Of a DNA stretch of 64,000 nucleotides, positions 46,717 through 60,000 are shown one piece after another (the stretch's first letter is position 1; the number at the start of each line of letters is the position of its first letter). Origin of the DNA: Phyto melanocephala (Eukaryota > Arthropoda > Insecta > Diptera > Rhinophoridae); NCBI GenBank assembly GCA_941918925.1, contig OW799234.1, forward strand, positions 95,831,978-95,895,977, read 5' to 3'. The position numbers and the translations under genes were made by a program. The notes beneath the pieces are model-generated. The model had not been told where the DNA came from. It was given only the letters and a program-made list of their open reading frames with translations, and made no database searches.

Positions 46717-47093
46717 CAAGGCGAATTCATACAGGTGAAATTATCAGCACATGATGATGGGGAAACACAATGTCTAATTTGTTGAACTCTCCTTGATTCC
46801 ATTTATTAATGCAGTAATGAAAAATTAGATTTTGGATTCTGAATTAAAAATTAACCTTAATTGTGCTTTTTTGATAATAAATTTACCAAATTTATGTATA
46901 TTTGTTATTCTTGCACCATTTATAATGTGCTTCACAAACAAATATCCTTTTTTTAAATAAAATTTTGTTGAATTAAACATATAAAAGAAACTTTTCTATC
47001 CCTGTTATACATATTGGCTTTGACAGAAAAAATCCCCTAAATACTTTTTTGGTATCAATTCGCCGTTGCATATACCTGTATGAATATGCCTTG
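46717..47093. mobile_element. hAT-like MITE with perfect 8-bp target duplication
   Basis: CAAGGCGAATTCATACAGGT at 46717 pairs with CCTGTATGAATATGCCTTG ending 47093. GTAACGCT is present on both sides (46709-46716 and 47094-47101). 377 bp, no coding sequence, nested in the 45719-47170 element, whose ends also start CAAGGC. Confidence 0.85.
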
Positions 47094-47178
47094 GTAACGC
47101 TTATAAAATGTATATAAAAAAAAAATAACAGTCAGCTGATTGGATAGGAGTACCTTATGGATATGCCTTGATAATTCC

Positions 47179-48067
47179 CAAGTAAAACAAAAATTTTTTT
47201 ATTTATTTTTTGTAACTGTAAAAAGAATATTTTATTTGTTTTCAATTAAAAAATATGTGTTTTATATTTACTTGATCTTTATTTCTTGCAGTGGATGACT
47301 TGAACATCTCTTTTATTTCATGTAATTTTTTCGTTAGGGCTGTTGTTTTTGCTGCAAGCACGAGATGAAAAACGTTATAAAATGTTTAAAAATTGTAAAA
47401 AATAATTAAAAAAATATATGTATGTAAAATATAGTTATATAAAAAATGCATACTTAAATAGCTAATTAAATATAAATTAATTTTAGACTTAAATATTCTA
47501 AATATAAGTTTATATAGAATAAAAGAAATGCTGTTGTACAGTATTATTCAATTAAATAGAAACATTTAAAAATTTTGGAAAAAAACGGAAGCACTTTTGT
47601 AGATTTAATAGATTTTCGAAATGTAGTGAATAGTATTAAAGCTAAAAAAATAGTAGAAAAGCATGCATAGCAGGCTTGTAGTCATTATACAAAAATACAT
47701 AAGTGTATACATACAATGTAAAAATATTTAAAGTAATAAATTACCTTTACTGTAGTAAGGCCTTTCTTATTATAATTATTGTAATTTTTTTTACAGCAAA
47801 TAGTTATCACACAGGAAATTTTTTTGTTATAATTATTGGACAAGCTATAATACTTACCTTTACATATGTATGTACAAAGGGAATTTCTATTTACATATGT
47901 ATGTATGTACATATATATAAATGTAGGTATGTTTTAACAAACTTCTGTTAGGGTTGATACTAGCATCATATGAGATTCATTTCTTTAGAAATTAGTTTGT
48001 GCTATTTAAAATTAATTTATAATCTATTGAAACAACAAAAACTAAAATTTAATTTTTTTGAAAGGCC
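47179..48067 (-). other. Downstream region and probable 3' UTR of echinus
   Basis: A/T-rich sequence after the echinus stop. No gene is recognised; the frames at 47685-47951 are low-complexity shadows around ATGTATGT repeats. A poly(A) signal on the - strand (TTTATT on +) is at about 47231, but other A/T hexamers could serve. Confidence 0.35.
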
Positions 48068-51000
48068 TTATCTACGATTGTTTAACATTTTTAAATAGTA
48101 TTCGCAATTAGTGCAATATTGTTGTGGTGCTATGACATGACGTTTTCGGCAGAGATTGCATTCGGCTGCTTTCGCTGAAGCTTTGACGATAGCATTGTTA
48201 TACATTCGGGTGGGTATGGCGGTGACATTGACATTGTTTGTGTCATTATTCAGGTTGGTCTTTTGCATTATTTGTTGTTGCTGCTGCTGCTGACTTGATA
48301 TCGTGGGCAGTCCATGTTGTAGATGCTGTTGCTGTAACAGCGAGGGCTTGGGCGGCAGACCGTTAATATTGTTAATGTTTTCCATAGATTCTCCCTTGGT
48401 TCCTGGTTCGAAACTTACTTTTTTTGTTTTGGTGGGTTGCGCCTGTAATAGATTGGTATTGGCTTGGGGCAGGGTTAAGTAGGGATTATTAGGTTGTGTG
48501 TGTGTTTGGGTGGGATTCAAATGTTGAGGAGCTCGTTGGTAGGGTTCGTTGGTGGGATAGCCATGAGGCAAGGGTACTCTCTGATATGGTGAGGGTATGT
48601 GCTGTTGGCCTGATTGAAGTGGTTGTTCTAAGCCAGCAATGCCTGGAAAATAATTAGGTGCCTGTTGTGTGGGTGGCTGTCTAGGCATATGATGATTTTG
48701 TGCATTCTGCTGATGCTGTTGTTGAAGTGTATGTGCTGCTAACATCTGCATTTGTTGCTGCGTGGCAACATTAGCGATGCCGCTCATACTAGTACGTGGC
48801 ATCATTTGTGTGTTGTGGGGGACAGGTTGTTGTTGTTGTGTATGTATTTGATGAGTGGTTAGTGCTTCATTGTGATGTGACATAGAATTGCTTGCAGCAT
48901 TTTGTAGCTGTTGTTGCTGCTGCAGGCGATAAATGTCGCTGATGGGTGTGTAAACCTGTCCCGTGGGTAGCTGTTGTGCTGGTTTAAGCATTTGCTGCTG
49001 CTGCTGCTGTTGTTGTAACAGAAGTTGTTGTTGCTGTTGTTGCATTTGTTGTTGTTGTAATCTTAAAGCCTCCAGTTGTGGCCTTTGAAGTTGTACATAA
49101 CGTTGCACATCTTGCTGGCTATTTAAAGAAGCCCTTCTCTCTGCTCCCAACATAGGAGATTGTTGCACTTGATTAACTGCCGCTGTTGGCTGATGCTGTA
49201 CATTCCTTGTGGGAGCCTCTGTTTGTAGCCTCATAATATTTTGCTGCTGTTGTTGTATCATTTGCGCTGTCACCTTGTCGTTGGGATTTTGAGCAGTTCT
49301 TAAAACTCGTTCTAATATGGGATTTGGTATAAAGTCATCGTCTTCCTCATTATCGGCTGTTGCCACCAATATGACTTGATCGCAAAAAGAAACACTTTTC
49401 TTTTTTATTCTCTTTACAGGTGCTGTTTGATTTACCTGTGCTGGAGCGTTATTCAAAGTCTGCTGTACCATACTATTGAAAAACTCTACTTCACGGATTT
49501 CCTCAGCGATTTGTGTCTGAGATATATCGTATTTCGGTTTGGGTAGAATATTAATATTATTATTGGCCTGTTGTCTCTGCTGCAGGGCTGGTGGCGGTGG
49601 TCTTTGAGGCGAACAATCAACTTCATCGCAATCATTTGTCATAGCTAGACCATTTATTTGAGTGCGTGTGCCAGCAGATTTACCACTCAAGAGCTCTTGA
49701 GATCCAAAAGCACGCATGGGACTGGGTGATTGCTGCTGTTCGAATCTTTGAGCCATATTTTGAACGTTTGTGAGCTCTTGCTGTCTTTGCAACTGTTTGG
49801 TTTGCAATTCTCTTAACCAAGAATTTTCATTCGAATTAATTTGATTAAATGTAGGTGTATTGGAATGCTCTTTGCGCATGTTCATTAAGTGTTTTCTTTG
49901 TTGCAATTGAGCCAATATTGAAGTAGTACCCTCCATTGATTCTAATGTCCGTTGTTGTTTATTGGCAGCTTCTAAAGCCTGTATTTGATTTATTTGTTGG
50001 TTTAATGGTTCCATATCGATTTCGGGAGGTGGTGGTGGGAAATCTTCGCTAGTCTGCCGTGAGTGGGACACAGAATGCGGTGGACTAGGGTACGGGGGCA
50101 ATTCCAGAGGTGGTGGAGGAGGTGGCAGATCTTGGGAATCTTGTTTAGAATGTTTTCCTTGCCCTATAAAACCATCCACTTCATCTTGTCCTTGATCAGA
50201 AAGATTGCTTGCCTTATATTGTTGTTGTTGGTGCTGGTAGAGTTGTTCCTTAGGCGGACTTTGCTCAGAATGTACTTGAGCGCAGGTAGTTATTATGGTC
50301 TGACATGAATCTTCACTTATGGAGGTATTGGAACTCATAGCTGAAATATTCGATAAATTAGCTTCATGATGGAAGTGTTGCATTAGAGCAGCATCTTGTT
50401 GCTGTTGCAAGGCTAGTTGCTGTTGCAGCTGTTGTTGAGTCAAAGTAGAAGAAGTTCTCATGGGTGGTGGCGGAGGAGCCACTTTAGCAACAACAGTCAA
50501 TTGTCTGCCGCTGCCATGAAAACTTTTACGCATTAGTTTGCTTCTTTCTAAATTAGGATTAGCATTGGAGCCATTATTTGCTGCAGGATCACGGAAATCA
50601 AAATGACCCTCTGATATATAGCCACTTATAGAATTCTTAAACTGTAAACCCACAACCAAATCGTCTACGGAAGTGGGTAAAGGAGTCGTCTGTATAGCCA
50701 CCTGAGTGCTATTATTGGCATCATCGCCAGCTTCTGTCAAGTCAGGCATGGATCTATTTTTGCGCCTGATTAAGCCACCCATTAATAATTTGCGTCTGAT
50801 TTTATGCTGTTTCTTGCCATTTTTATCTTTTTCCTTTTTCTCATCCTTGTCCTCCTTGTGTTTCTTTAAGGTATCCTTGGCATTAACCAGCAAAGTTTCT
50901 GTAAGCGAAAATTCCCTAGTGATTTTATTACGATCCTCACTGCGACTTCTTTTCTCCTTATCTTGCTTGCTGTTATTGCGGCCGAACAAAGAGCGACCTT

Positions 51001-54000
51001 CCCTTTCTGGCTTTGTGGGTAAAGGATCATATTCGATATTTTCTACCTCATTAGAAGCGGAGGCTGTTATTAAGGCTTTCAGGGGACTTTTCCGTTTTGG
51101 TAAAGTGGCGTATATTTCTATAGACTTATTATTCGAAGCTGAATTAACGTTGGCCATTAGAATTTGGGAAGGACTTTTATCCAAAGTCTTATCTTTGCTG
51201 TTTTGTCTTACGTGGCGAATGACACTGCTATTGCTACCTTCGCGCATATGTTTCATTTCTGGAGTGGCTTCAACTTCGGCACCCTTTTCAATAAGTATGC
51301 GACGATGCAAAGAACGTGCCCTCATCACACAAGTATTGTGTTTCATGCGAGCAAATGTCATGGTATGAGGATTGCTATAGGGAGCATCCATTGCAGCTCT
51401 GGCTCTTCCAGCAGCAGCATTACATAAAACCAAAGCAGTCTCTAGATCATGGGATTCTTCCAAGATGCGAGATTTTTCCAATAATTGATCAGCCTCATGG
51501 CATAACTTCTCACAATCTCCTGTCAATACCACAGACGGAGAAGCCTCTGGTATTTTGGCCAGTTGAGGATTTAATGGATGTTTAGGTGGATAAGAGTCTG
51601 TAGAACTCAAGGAAAACGAGTCATAGCCAGGATCATAAGTTAAGCCATTGCGGGTGGGACTCTGAGGCACTGCAGAGGCCGAACGTTTGCCTACCATATA
51701 CAAATAGGGGTTATCAAGAGTGGTGGAAGAAGCTGAACTTGCTGAGTTACGATCACCAGACCAATTACCCGAGTCACGACGTCTAGGCTGATTTAAATGT
51801 TCGGGTATGGTCAAGCCATCACTAGGTGGCGATGAAGAATTAGTTGAAGATGTAGTCGAAGAAGCTGAGGATCCTGAAATATGACCCGATTCTGCACTAT
51901 GGCTGCGTTGCAACTGCAAATGCTGCTGATGCTTGCGGGCCAATTGGGCATTCAATACCGCCTCCAAAGACTTGCGTTGATGATAGCTAGTCAACGCTGA
52001 AATTTCCTTTTCATCTTGAGGAAATATTTTATCTTGTATTATACTCAAATTTTGATATTGAGCACTTAATACATGTTCTACTGTTTTACGGCTGATATAA
52101 GAATCTGTTTCATCCCTATTTAAAGCATTCATATGTGCCACATTATTTTCTTGAGAATTTTGTGGAAAAATATTTTTTTGTATAACACTAAGATTCTGAT
52201 AATCGTTAGGCACTCTCAACGGAGTTGGTGTTATGGCACGTCTGGTATTACCCAATTGCGGTTTCTCTGGGCTGGGTGTTATGGCCCGTCGCACGATTGG
52301 CGATTGTGAGTTATGGGCCAATTCCTGCATGTATTGGGCAGAAGACATTTGCGTCACAGGATTTGTATTGGAATTTGTTTGCGGCTGGGGTATAGCATAC
52401 AGTAATAGTAAGGGTTGATAGCGACCACGGCTGCACTTGTCAACAACACCTTGCCAATGGGGACCAACCTAAAATTAAACAGATTTTAACTTTTAGTTTA
52501 ATTCAAATTTATTGTTTTTATATAAAATTTACCTCTTTAACGTTGGCATCATCGAAATAAACCCAGACCTTGAGTTTAGTATGGAAAAAGAAGGTGGTAT
52601 AGTGTTTACCATAATACGAAACAATGCCCACTAATTCGTGCTGTATATTTTGAGACCATCTTGGTTCCGAAACTTGATGAAAAACATCAGATAATCTTAA
52701 ATTAGTTCCTATAGCCTTTAAAACAGAATGCACCTGTTCGGCAGCTGGTCTTTCTGAATCCCAAACTATGCCAATAGACACGACATCGGGTCTATTTAGA
52801 AGAGCACGGCAAATTCCAATTTTAGCACCACAAGAGTTCTACAAAAAAAAAAATTGTTTAAGGTTTTGAATCAGATATCTGTTATATGTGTATGTATGTA
52901 TGTACCTGCCTGTTCTGTATTCCAAATAAAAATCAAATGTTCCAAAATGTCATAAAGCTTCTGTTTTAAACAACAAAACTTCAATGACAATTTTCAACAA
53001 TTTAATTTCACTCGAAATGCAAAACAACATGATTAAGTATTTTGCGTGAGATTCTTATGTTTTATTAAGTTTTTCAATGTCATTTTAAACTTACCGGACA
53101 ATCTCTTATATCGCCCATATTACCAGCAGCTCTCAATAGTTGGCCAAAAGTTAATTGTTGATGATTTTGTAAGGCCAATGCATTTTGCGACGTTAAGGCT
53201 GAGGCCGAAACATAATGAACCATCTAAAATTAAACAAATAAGGCATAGGTTAAGAAATTAAAAGATATTTCATTAAAGACAGTTGATTAAAACATTATAT
53301 AAAGCAAACACAAAAAAGCGTAGGTTGATTAACAAAGTGGTAATATTTATGAGGCCATAAGTATACAAAGAAACCGATCATACTTAAATGGTTGACAGTT
53401 TCAAATTTTTTTTTTAACTGTCATCATGTTTTTAATTTAAATTTTTAAACTAAACACCTTTTAAATATTTAGACGCCGGAAATTAGGCACCCACTCAATT
53501 ATTAAAGCGCATAATTAGTTAATATTTAGACTAAAATTCCATAACACGTTTCAGCACGAGTTAAATGATCAACTCAAAAAAAAAAAACAAAAAATACTGT
53601 TAGTTTATTGTAGGAAGGCTTGTTCATTTATGTTGCTTTTCAGTTTTTTTTATTATTTATTTTTTGGTCAATTTAATTACAGTTAAATAATCACCCATAT
53701 TGTCTACACAAAAAACTAAGGCGTTCAAATGACGTCATGTGTTTTAAGTTGAGACGTCAATTTATTACTTGTAATTGTCCAAGTGACACAATGTAAAATA
53801 AATGTAAATTTTCATAACAATACCATTGTAAAGCAAGACTAGTTTTCTTTACTGTGTTGTAGTAAAAATGATATAGTTTTTTTGACAGCATCATATTGAA
53901 GTCTTAACTCATTTGTTTAATTTCTTAAAAAGTAATTGTTACAGTGTTCGAGTCGTAAGGTGCATAAAGAAGTTTTGTGTATGATTGACAGACTAATTGG

Positions 54001-57000
54001 GGTCTGTTATTGAGAACAAAACTTACTGGTAAAATAAAATGGTGAACATTTTTTGGAAATCATTGTTTTTGTTAAACAATTTGCAACATTTCCAAAAAGT
54101 TACTACAGGTTTATGAATTGTATCTTTAAGTACAAATTTTAAAAAATTATAAACTAACTTAAAGTTGTAAGCCAAGAGCAATATGAGTTGTTAAAAATCA
54201 CTTAAGGTAGTTTATTGGAAAAATAATAAAAGTTATTTATTTTTAATAAAAACAGGTTCTAGCGAATTTTTGTTTCCTCAAACAGAAATCGATCTTGTTC
54301 ACCGCTAAGAGTATTTAAATTTCAAGTTACACATAGATTAAACAAACAAATTTTTTTAAAAAATATGTTTAACATAACTTTAAACTAATCCATGCTAATA
54401 TTTACTTTCTCTATACATAGATAGATTATAATAAATAGTCCCCAAATTATGCTAAAATCTATTTAAAACATTGAATTTCAAATTAATAAATTATAAATTT
54501 AAATGTTTTCCTGTTAAATAAAAGTCAAATAAAAAATACAAAAAAAATTAAAAAAAATCAAAGAAGATTGTTAAATTAAAACGTGCCAAAGAAATCTTTT
54601 AAAACACCAAATAAATAAAAATATTTATGTCATAGAAATAAAAAATCAAAAATAAAAAACCGACCGAAATAAAAACTCTTAAGTCAAAGAAAGCATGTAT
54701 ATTAAGGGAATTTTCAAAATATTTTGCTTTCATAAAACCGAAAATTTTTTTTGCATTAAATTTTTAATAAAGCAAACGTTGTTCACCTAAAATGTGGCTT
54801 TTATTAACTTTGGTAGTGCCAACAATTGTTAATATATATTTAAAATAGTAATATAGTAATACATGTAATGAATTCACAAGATGTCCTTCTGCTGTATTGT
54901 TATATTTTAAAATTAAAAAATTACTTAATAATATTTCTATAAAAAGGACAATATTTTAAAATCATTTAAAATTGTTTAAAAATTATAACATTGTGACAAT
55001 ATGACATAATAGCATATTTTTTTTGTAAATTCACCAATTATGTATTTTAAAATATTTTTTAAAAAGTTATTTAAAAAAAAATACTTATTCTATAGTTTAT
55101 TGAAATAGAATTTTACATATTTTATTTGAAATTCAAATATTATTGTATACAATCTACAAGTATTAGGTCTAACAATTTCTCAATTATATATAATAAGTAG
55201 CTAATACCCGGTGTGCTTTGCCACCCCCATCGTAATGAAATAAAAATGTTATAGTTCAAAAATATATATATTTTGCAAGTGCCTGCTGTTACTAAATCAA
55301 CCACTTCTTATTTAAATAATCATAGAGACGTCAAAGTGTCTCTTGCAAAATTTGGGTACTCTAACTATTATCGCTTCCCAGATATACGAATTTTTGTATT
55401 CAATTCATATGATAGGTGCCACGCCCACTATTACTAAAGCATCCATTTCTTATCAAAATAGTCATATAGATGTCAAAGCTTCTCGTGCAAAATTTGGGTA
55501 CTCTAACTGTTATCGCTTTCCGAATATACGAATTTTAGTATTCAATTGCTATGAGAGTTGCCACGCCCACTATTTCTAATGTACCCATTTTTTCCAGAAA
55601 TGTTTATTTGGGTGTCAAAGTTGCTCTTGCAAAATTTTAGTACTCTAATCGATGTCAAAATTTACCGTACTTAATTTGAAGACTCTAGCTGCATTTTTCG
55701 TGATATATAATATTTAATACTTATTCTTTAATAGGGTGTGGCACCCCGCCCACTTACAATTTCAAACCAAAGTATAGCCTATAGTTCCTTCCAGACATAC
55801 AGAAAGATTCTGTTAAAAATTTCAAGGAAATCGGTCCAGCCGTTTAACCGTCTATAAAGCACAAACAAACATACAAACAAACAAACATACAAACACACAT
55901 TGATTTTTATATATAGAAAGAAGAAGAAGAAAGAAGATAACAGTTTTTTGTAATATAAATTTTGAAATATATTAAAGTATCAAAACAATTTCTTTATAAT
56001 TTTAAAATATACGAATTTGGGGTCGTAATTAATTTTCTCTTTAAGGGACCTATTTCATTACGAATTTAGTTCCTGCTGCTAAAAATAATAAGTCCCAAGT
56101 GAATTAAAATTAATCCCAGTGCAGAAAGTCCCAACACATATTAAATTAGCCCATTTGAAAAAAAATTAATTCTTATTTTAATAGTCTTGTACTTGATTTT
56201 GTAAAGCAATCATAGTTTAAGGACAATTTCGACTTAAATAAGAAATTTGTTTCTTGGACTTAGAACTTAATATTTTTTCTGTGTAGTTTTAGACTTAAGG
56301 AAAGAAAAATTGCTAATTTTAAACCAGGAATAGGTGAAAATATTTTTTGGTAAAACCTTTTAAGATGAGTTTATACAAAATTCCTTGGTTATAAAAATAT
56401 GAATAATATTATGTTTGATTATGTTGGGTTTTTAGTTTTTGACAAATACAAAAAAAAAAAAAAAAATTCACAGTTGTTATAAAAACTAAAAAGCAAGCTC
56501 CTTTCCCTTCCACTTAGTACTCTCCTCAAAGCTTTTTAATTTTTCTACCCTTCACCTGTCATGCACAAGGGTATATATAGCTTTGTCATTCCTTTTGTAA
56601 TTTCTACAATTTTCAATTCCGACCCCGTAAAGTATCTATTCTCTGAAAGCTTATGAATAGAGGTCGATTAAGCCCTGACCGTCTGTCTGTCTGCTTGTCT
56701 GTCCGTGTGTTGGTTGAAATCACCTTTTAGAATATATGTTTCTCAGATCTGAGTATAGTATCAATCATTTGGAAATATCCGGGAATGAATCGCTATTGAA
56801 ATTCAGCACAATCGCCCCATAACTTTCTGAGATATGAGCAAAAAACCACGACAACCTCGTTTTTTCACAAATACAACAACAACATACACATATACTGGTT
56901 AGAGTAAATGTGGCATCAAATCCCAGTTGAGCCCAAAAAAATTTTTTTTTTTATTTTATTTATTATTTTTTTTTTAATTTTTTTAAAAAAATTTTTTTTT

Positions 57001-60000
57001 TTAATTTTTAAAATTTTTTTTTTATAATTCTGCAATGGGATGTTTTTATATATATATATGTTTTTTATGTGTATGTATGTACGTATTTCAAATTAATGAG
57101 ATGAATGCTGATACAAGCAATTGTTATTGTATGACTACACGTTGTGAAGGATATTTAACATTCGGCATCGCCGAATATAGCACTCTTACTTGTTTTTTTT
57201 TTTAATTTTTGTTTTCCTTTTGAATGTGAGCTATGCCCAAGATCTTTAACAAAACTAAGAGAAAAAACTAGAGAAAGACAATTTTATAAAAATGACAGTG
57301 TTCAAATTAGGTTTTTTAAAAGGAATATTCCAAAGTGTGACCAGATTTTATATGAACAATGACTTATAAAAAATTTTTGCAAAGATATTTTTTAAAAGCA
57401 TAAAAACTGATGTGATTTAAGAAACCATAAATTTCTCATTAAGCTAAAATTTGCATTTATAAGTTTTTATAGTTTTCATGTTAATTTTAAAATTTTTATA
57501 TGATTATAACACGTTTCTTAAACGCTGACGCATGTTAAAACATTAATATCAATTTCTAAAGGTGTTATTAAATAAATTGTCACACTTACTTAGAATTTTA
57601 AATAATATTTTTTTTGTGTGTTTAATAATAAATGGCAATTAAGTTTAAATATATTTGTAAAAGTTTTCACTTAAAAAAAGAATTTTTACTTCAAATAGTT
57701 GTCTTGAAAAAAATTAGATTGAAAACAAAAGTAAAATGATTTTTTTATAAGAAATAAGTATGTAATTTCATGCTTAATTTGGATTTTTAAATTATAGTTT
57801 TAAAGGAAAAATTAAATTAGCAGTTAAGTGCATGTTCATTTGTAAAAAGCTGTAATTTAATATTTTAGTTCCGTGTCAGAGGAATTTTTATTGACAATAA
57901 TTAATTGTCACTATTTTTTAAATATTAGTTTTACTAAATTGAAGTTAATTATTTTATTTTTTTATTTATTTTTGTTTTCAGTTAGCAAAGAAAAACTCCT
58001 ACATGTTTAAAGAAAGAGACTTTGTTTTGGTTCAAGTTTAAATAAATGACCAACTTTAACACCTTCATTTCGCTTATAGTTTAAGACCGAATTTCTTGTC
58101 AGCAGTTTCGAAAATTTCTTAGTATTAAATGGTAGTGAAACAGTGTTGAATTGGAACAGTTTTTCATAAATGTACAATTTTAAAGTTCAAGTATGTAAAT
58201 TAGTAAACACAAGTAATGAATTAAGTAAAAAAACAAGAACTAGATTCTGAAACAAGAAAAAAAAATCGTCATGAAGCAGTTGGCAGCTAAAGGCTGTGTG
58301 TATTTAGTAGTAGTAGTAGTAGTTTTGCTCTCTTACTAAAAAGCAATTTTTTATTTTCAAAAATATAAGTTTTTTTTCAATAACATGTGTTCTTTTTTTT
58401 AAGAAAAAAAAAACAATTTTAACTGGTTTTATACTTATAAATATTTGGCTGATTCACAAGGTGTCCTAAGTGTCGTGTTGTCATATGTCATAATATTTTT
58501 AAATTTTTAAAAGATCTAAAAATTGTACAATAAACAATAATACAATACTTTTCAGTAATTTAAAAATTTTTGCCAACTAATGACTTTATGTCATAACAAT
58601 ACTTAGGACTTTTTGGGAATACATCAATTGCAAATAAGCAACATCGAAAAAATTCTTGATGTTACAAATTACAGTCTAACACAAGTTTATAGCTTAAAAG
58701 AATTTTTCAAGAAAATTACGTTCTTTTTTTTAACATTTTCAGAATTAAAGACAAGGTTAGGTAGAATGAAATACATCAAATCTAATTTTAAAGTCAAGAA
58801 CATTTAAATTTAAGCTTATTGTTATTAAGGCCTTTTTTAAGCATACGTAAAATATCATTATACTTCCATTGTGTAAAATATTTATTTTTTATTTTTAATA
58901 CAGTTCATTAACTTAAACAATAGTTAACAAACAATGAGTAAGAAAAATATCTCTTAACGTTTTATGACAACTTCACATGTTAAATAAAAATATTTGTTTT
59001 ATTTAAATGGTTAATTTAATATTTTTGTGATATGAAATTGAGGTAGTATTTGTTTAACAAATGAATGAAATGAAATCTAGTCAAGCATATTTTTAAAAAA
59101 GTCAGAGTAAATAAATGATTTACAATAAATGTAAAAATAAAAGTCTACAAAACAATTTGTAGGTGTTGACGTTATAAATTAAGCTTAAATTGTTAAATCC
59201 TTGTTCAAAGGCTAAATTGATGAAAAATAATAAATTGACACTAATAGCTTCAAGGTAATATTATGAAGTATTTACATGCGTATTTTTAAACTCTCTTAAC
59301 AATATGACGCGTTTCTTTTTAAACCACGTAAGAGCCATTATTTTCGGAATTTCCTTTTTTTTTGTATGGTAATAACATTTTAAACTGATGTCAATCACAT
59401 ATTGGCAACTTTGTATGAAAACAAATAATTAAATCCGTTTCGAAAACCTCGTAGGCTTTGTTTGCTTTAGTTTCAACCACCAACTATTTTGTTTTTAAGA
59501 TTACAAAAAAATGTTGAAAGTTTCAGGACAATCGGAGAATTTTTGGTCAGTTGATTCTGTAAATCTTTTTTTGCCTACAGCCTTTATAGCGATGGCTGTG
59601 GTGCCTAAAACATAAATACTACGTTAGCTTATATCTTGCAGCCGACTGCATAAAGAAAACAGATTGAAATTTTTTCCAAAAAAAAGTTAAAACATTTCAA
59701 GTCAACTTAAAAAGTTACCCTTCAGAGAGTCGCAAAGCCACTTTTTGTAACATTTCTTTTTTGTTCAAACCATATTTAAAGTTTTTAAGTTTTTTTTTGT
59801 GTTCTGAATAATGAGTTGTTGGCGGTTACGTGGTCTAAGAAGAAAGCCGACGATATGAAAAATTTATGAATTAATGTACAGAAAAAAAGCTATTAACAAA
59901 TTTTATTAAAATATCTTCTACAAAAATAAAACTAAAGTTTTTTTTTATTTATCCACAAAATTAATAAGAAATTTTCCAAAACAAAAAATTGTTCAAACCT

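Larger units (their letters stand above)
45719..47170. mobile_element. hAT-like element with perfect 8-bp target duplication, two nested insertions
   Basis: CAAGGCATATCCATAAGGTA at 45719 is exactly complemented at the right end (TACC TTATGGATATGCCTTG, ending 47170; one base of spacing differs inside). ATAATTCC flanks both sides (45711-45718, 47171-47178). A DINE-like copy (45820-46534) and a related MITE (46717-47093) lie inside; the original element is about 360 bp. No coding sequence of its own. Confidence 0.85.

Noticed and set aside
47685..47951. Tyr/Ile-rich open frames on both strands
   Set aside because: Low-complexity translations of ATGTATGT and poly(A/T) sequence.
50706..51368. 220-codon + strand open frame opposite echinus
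   Set aside because: It is the antisense of the Lys/Arg/Ser-rich echinus exon; the Leu/Phe/Ser-rich translation is the expected shadow. The same applies to the + strand frames at 50063, 51164, 51316, 52233 and 61124-61464.
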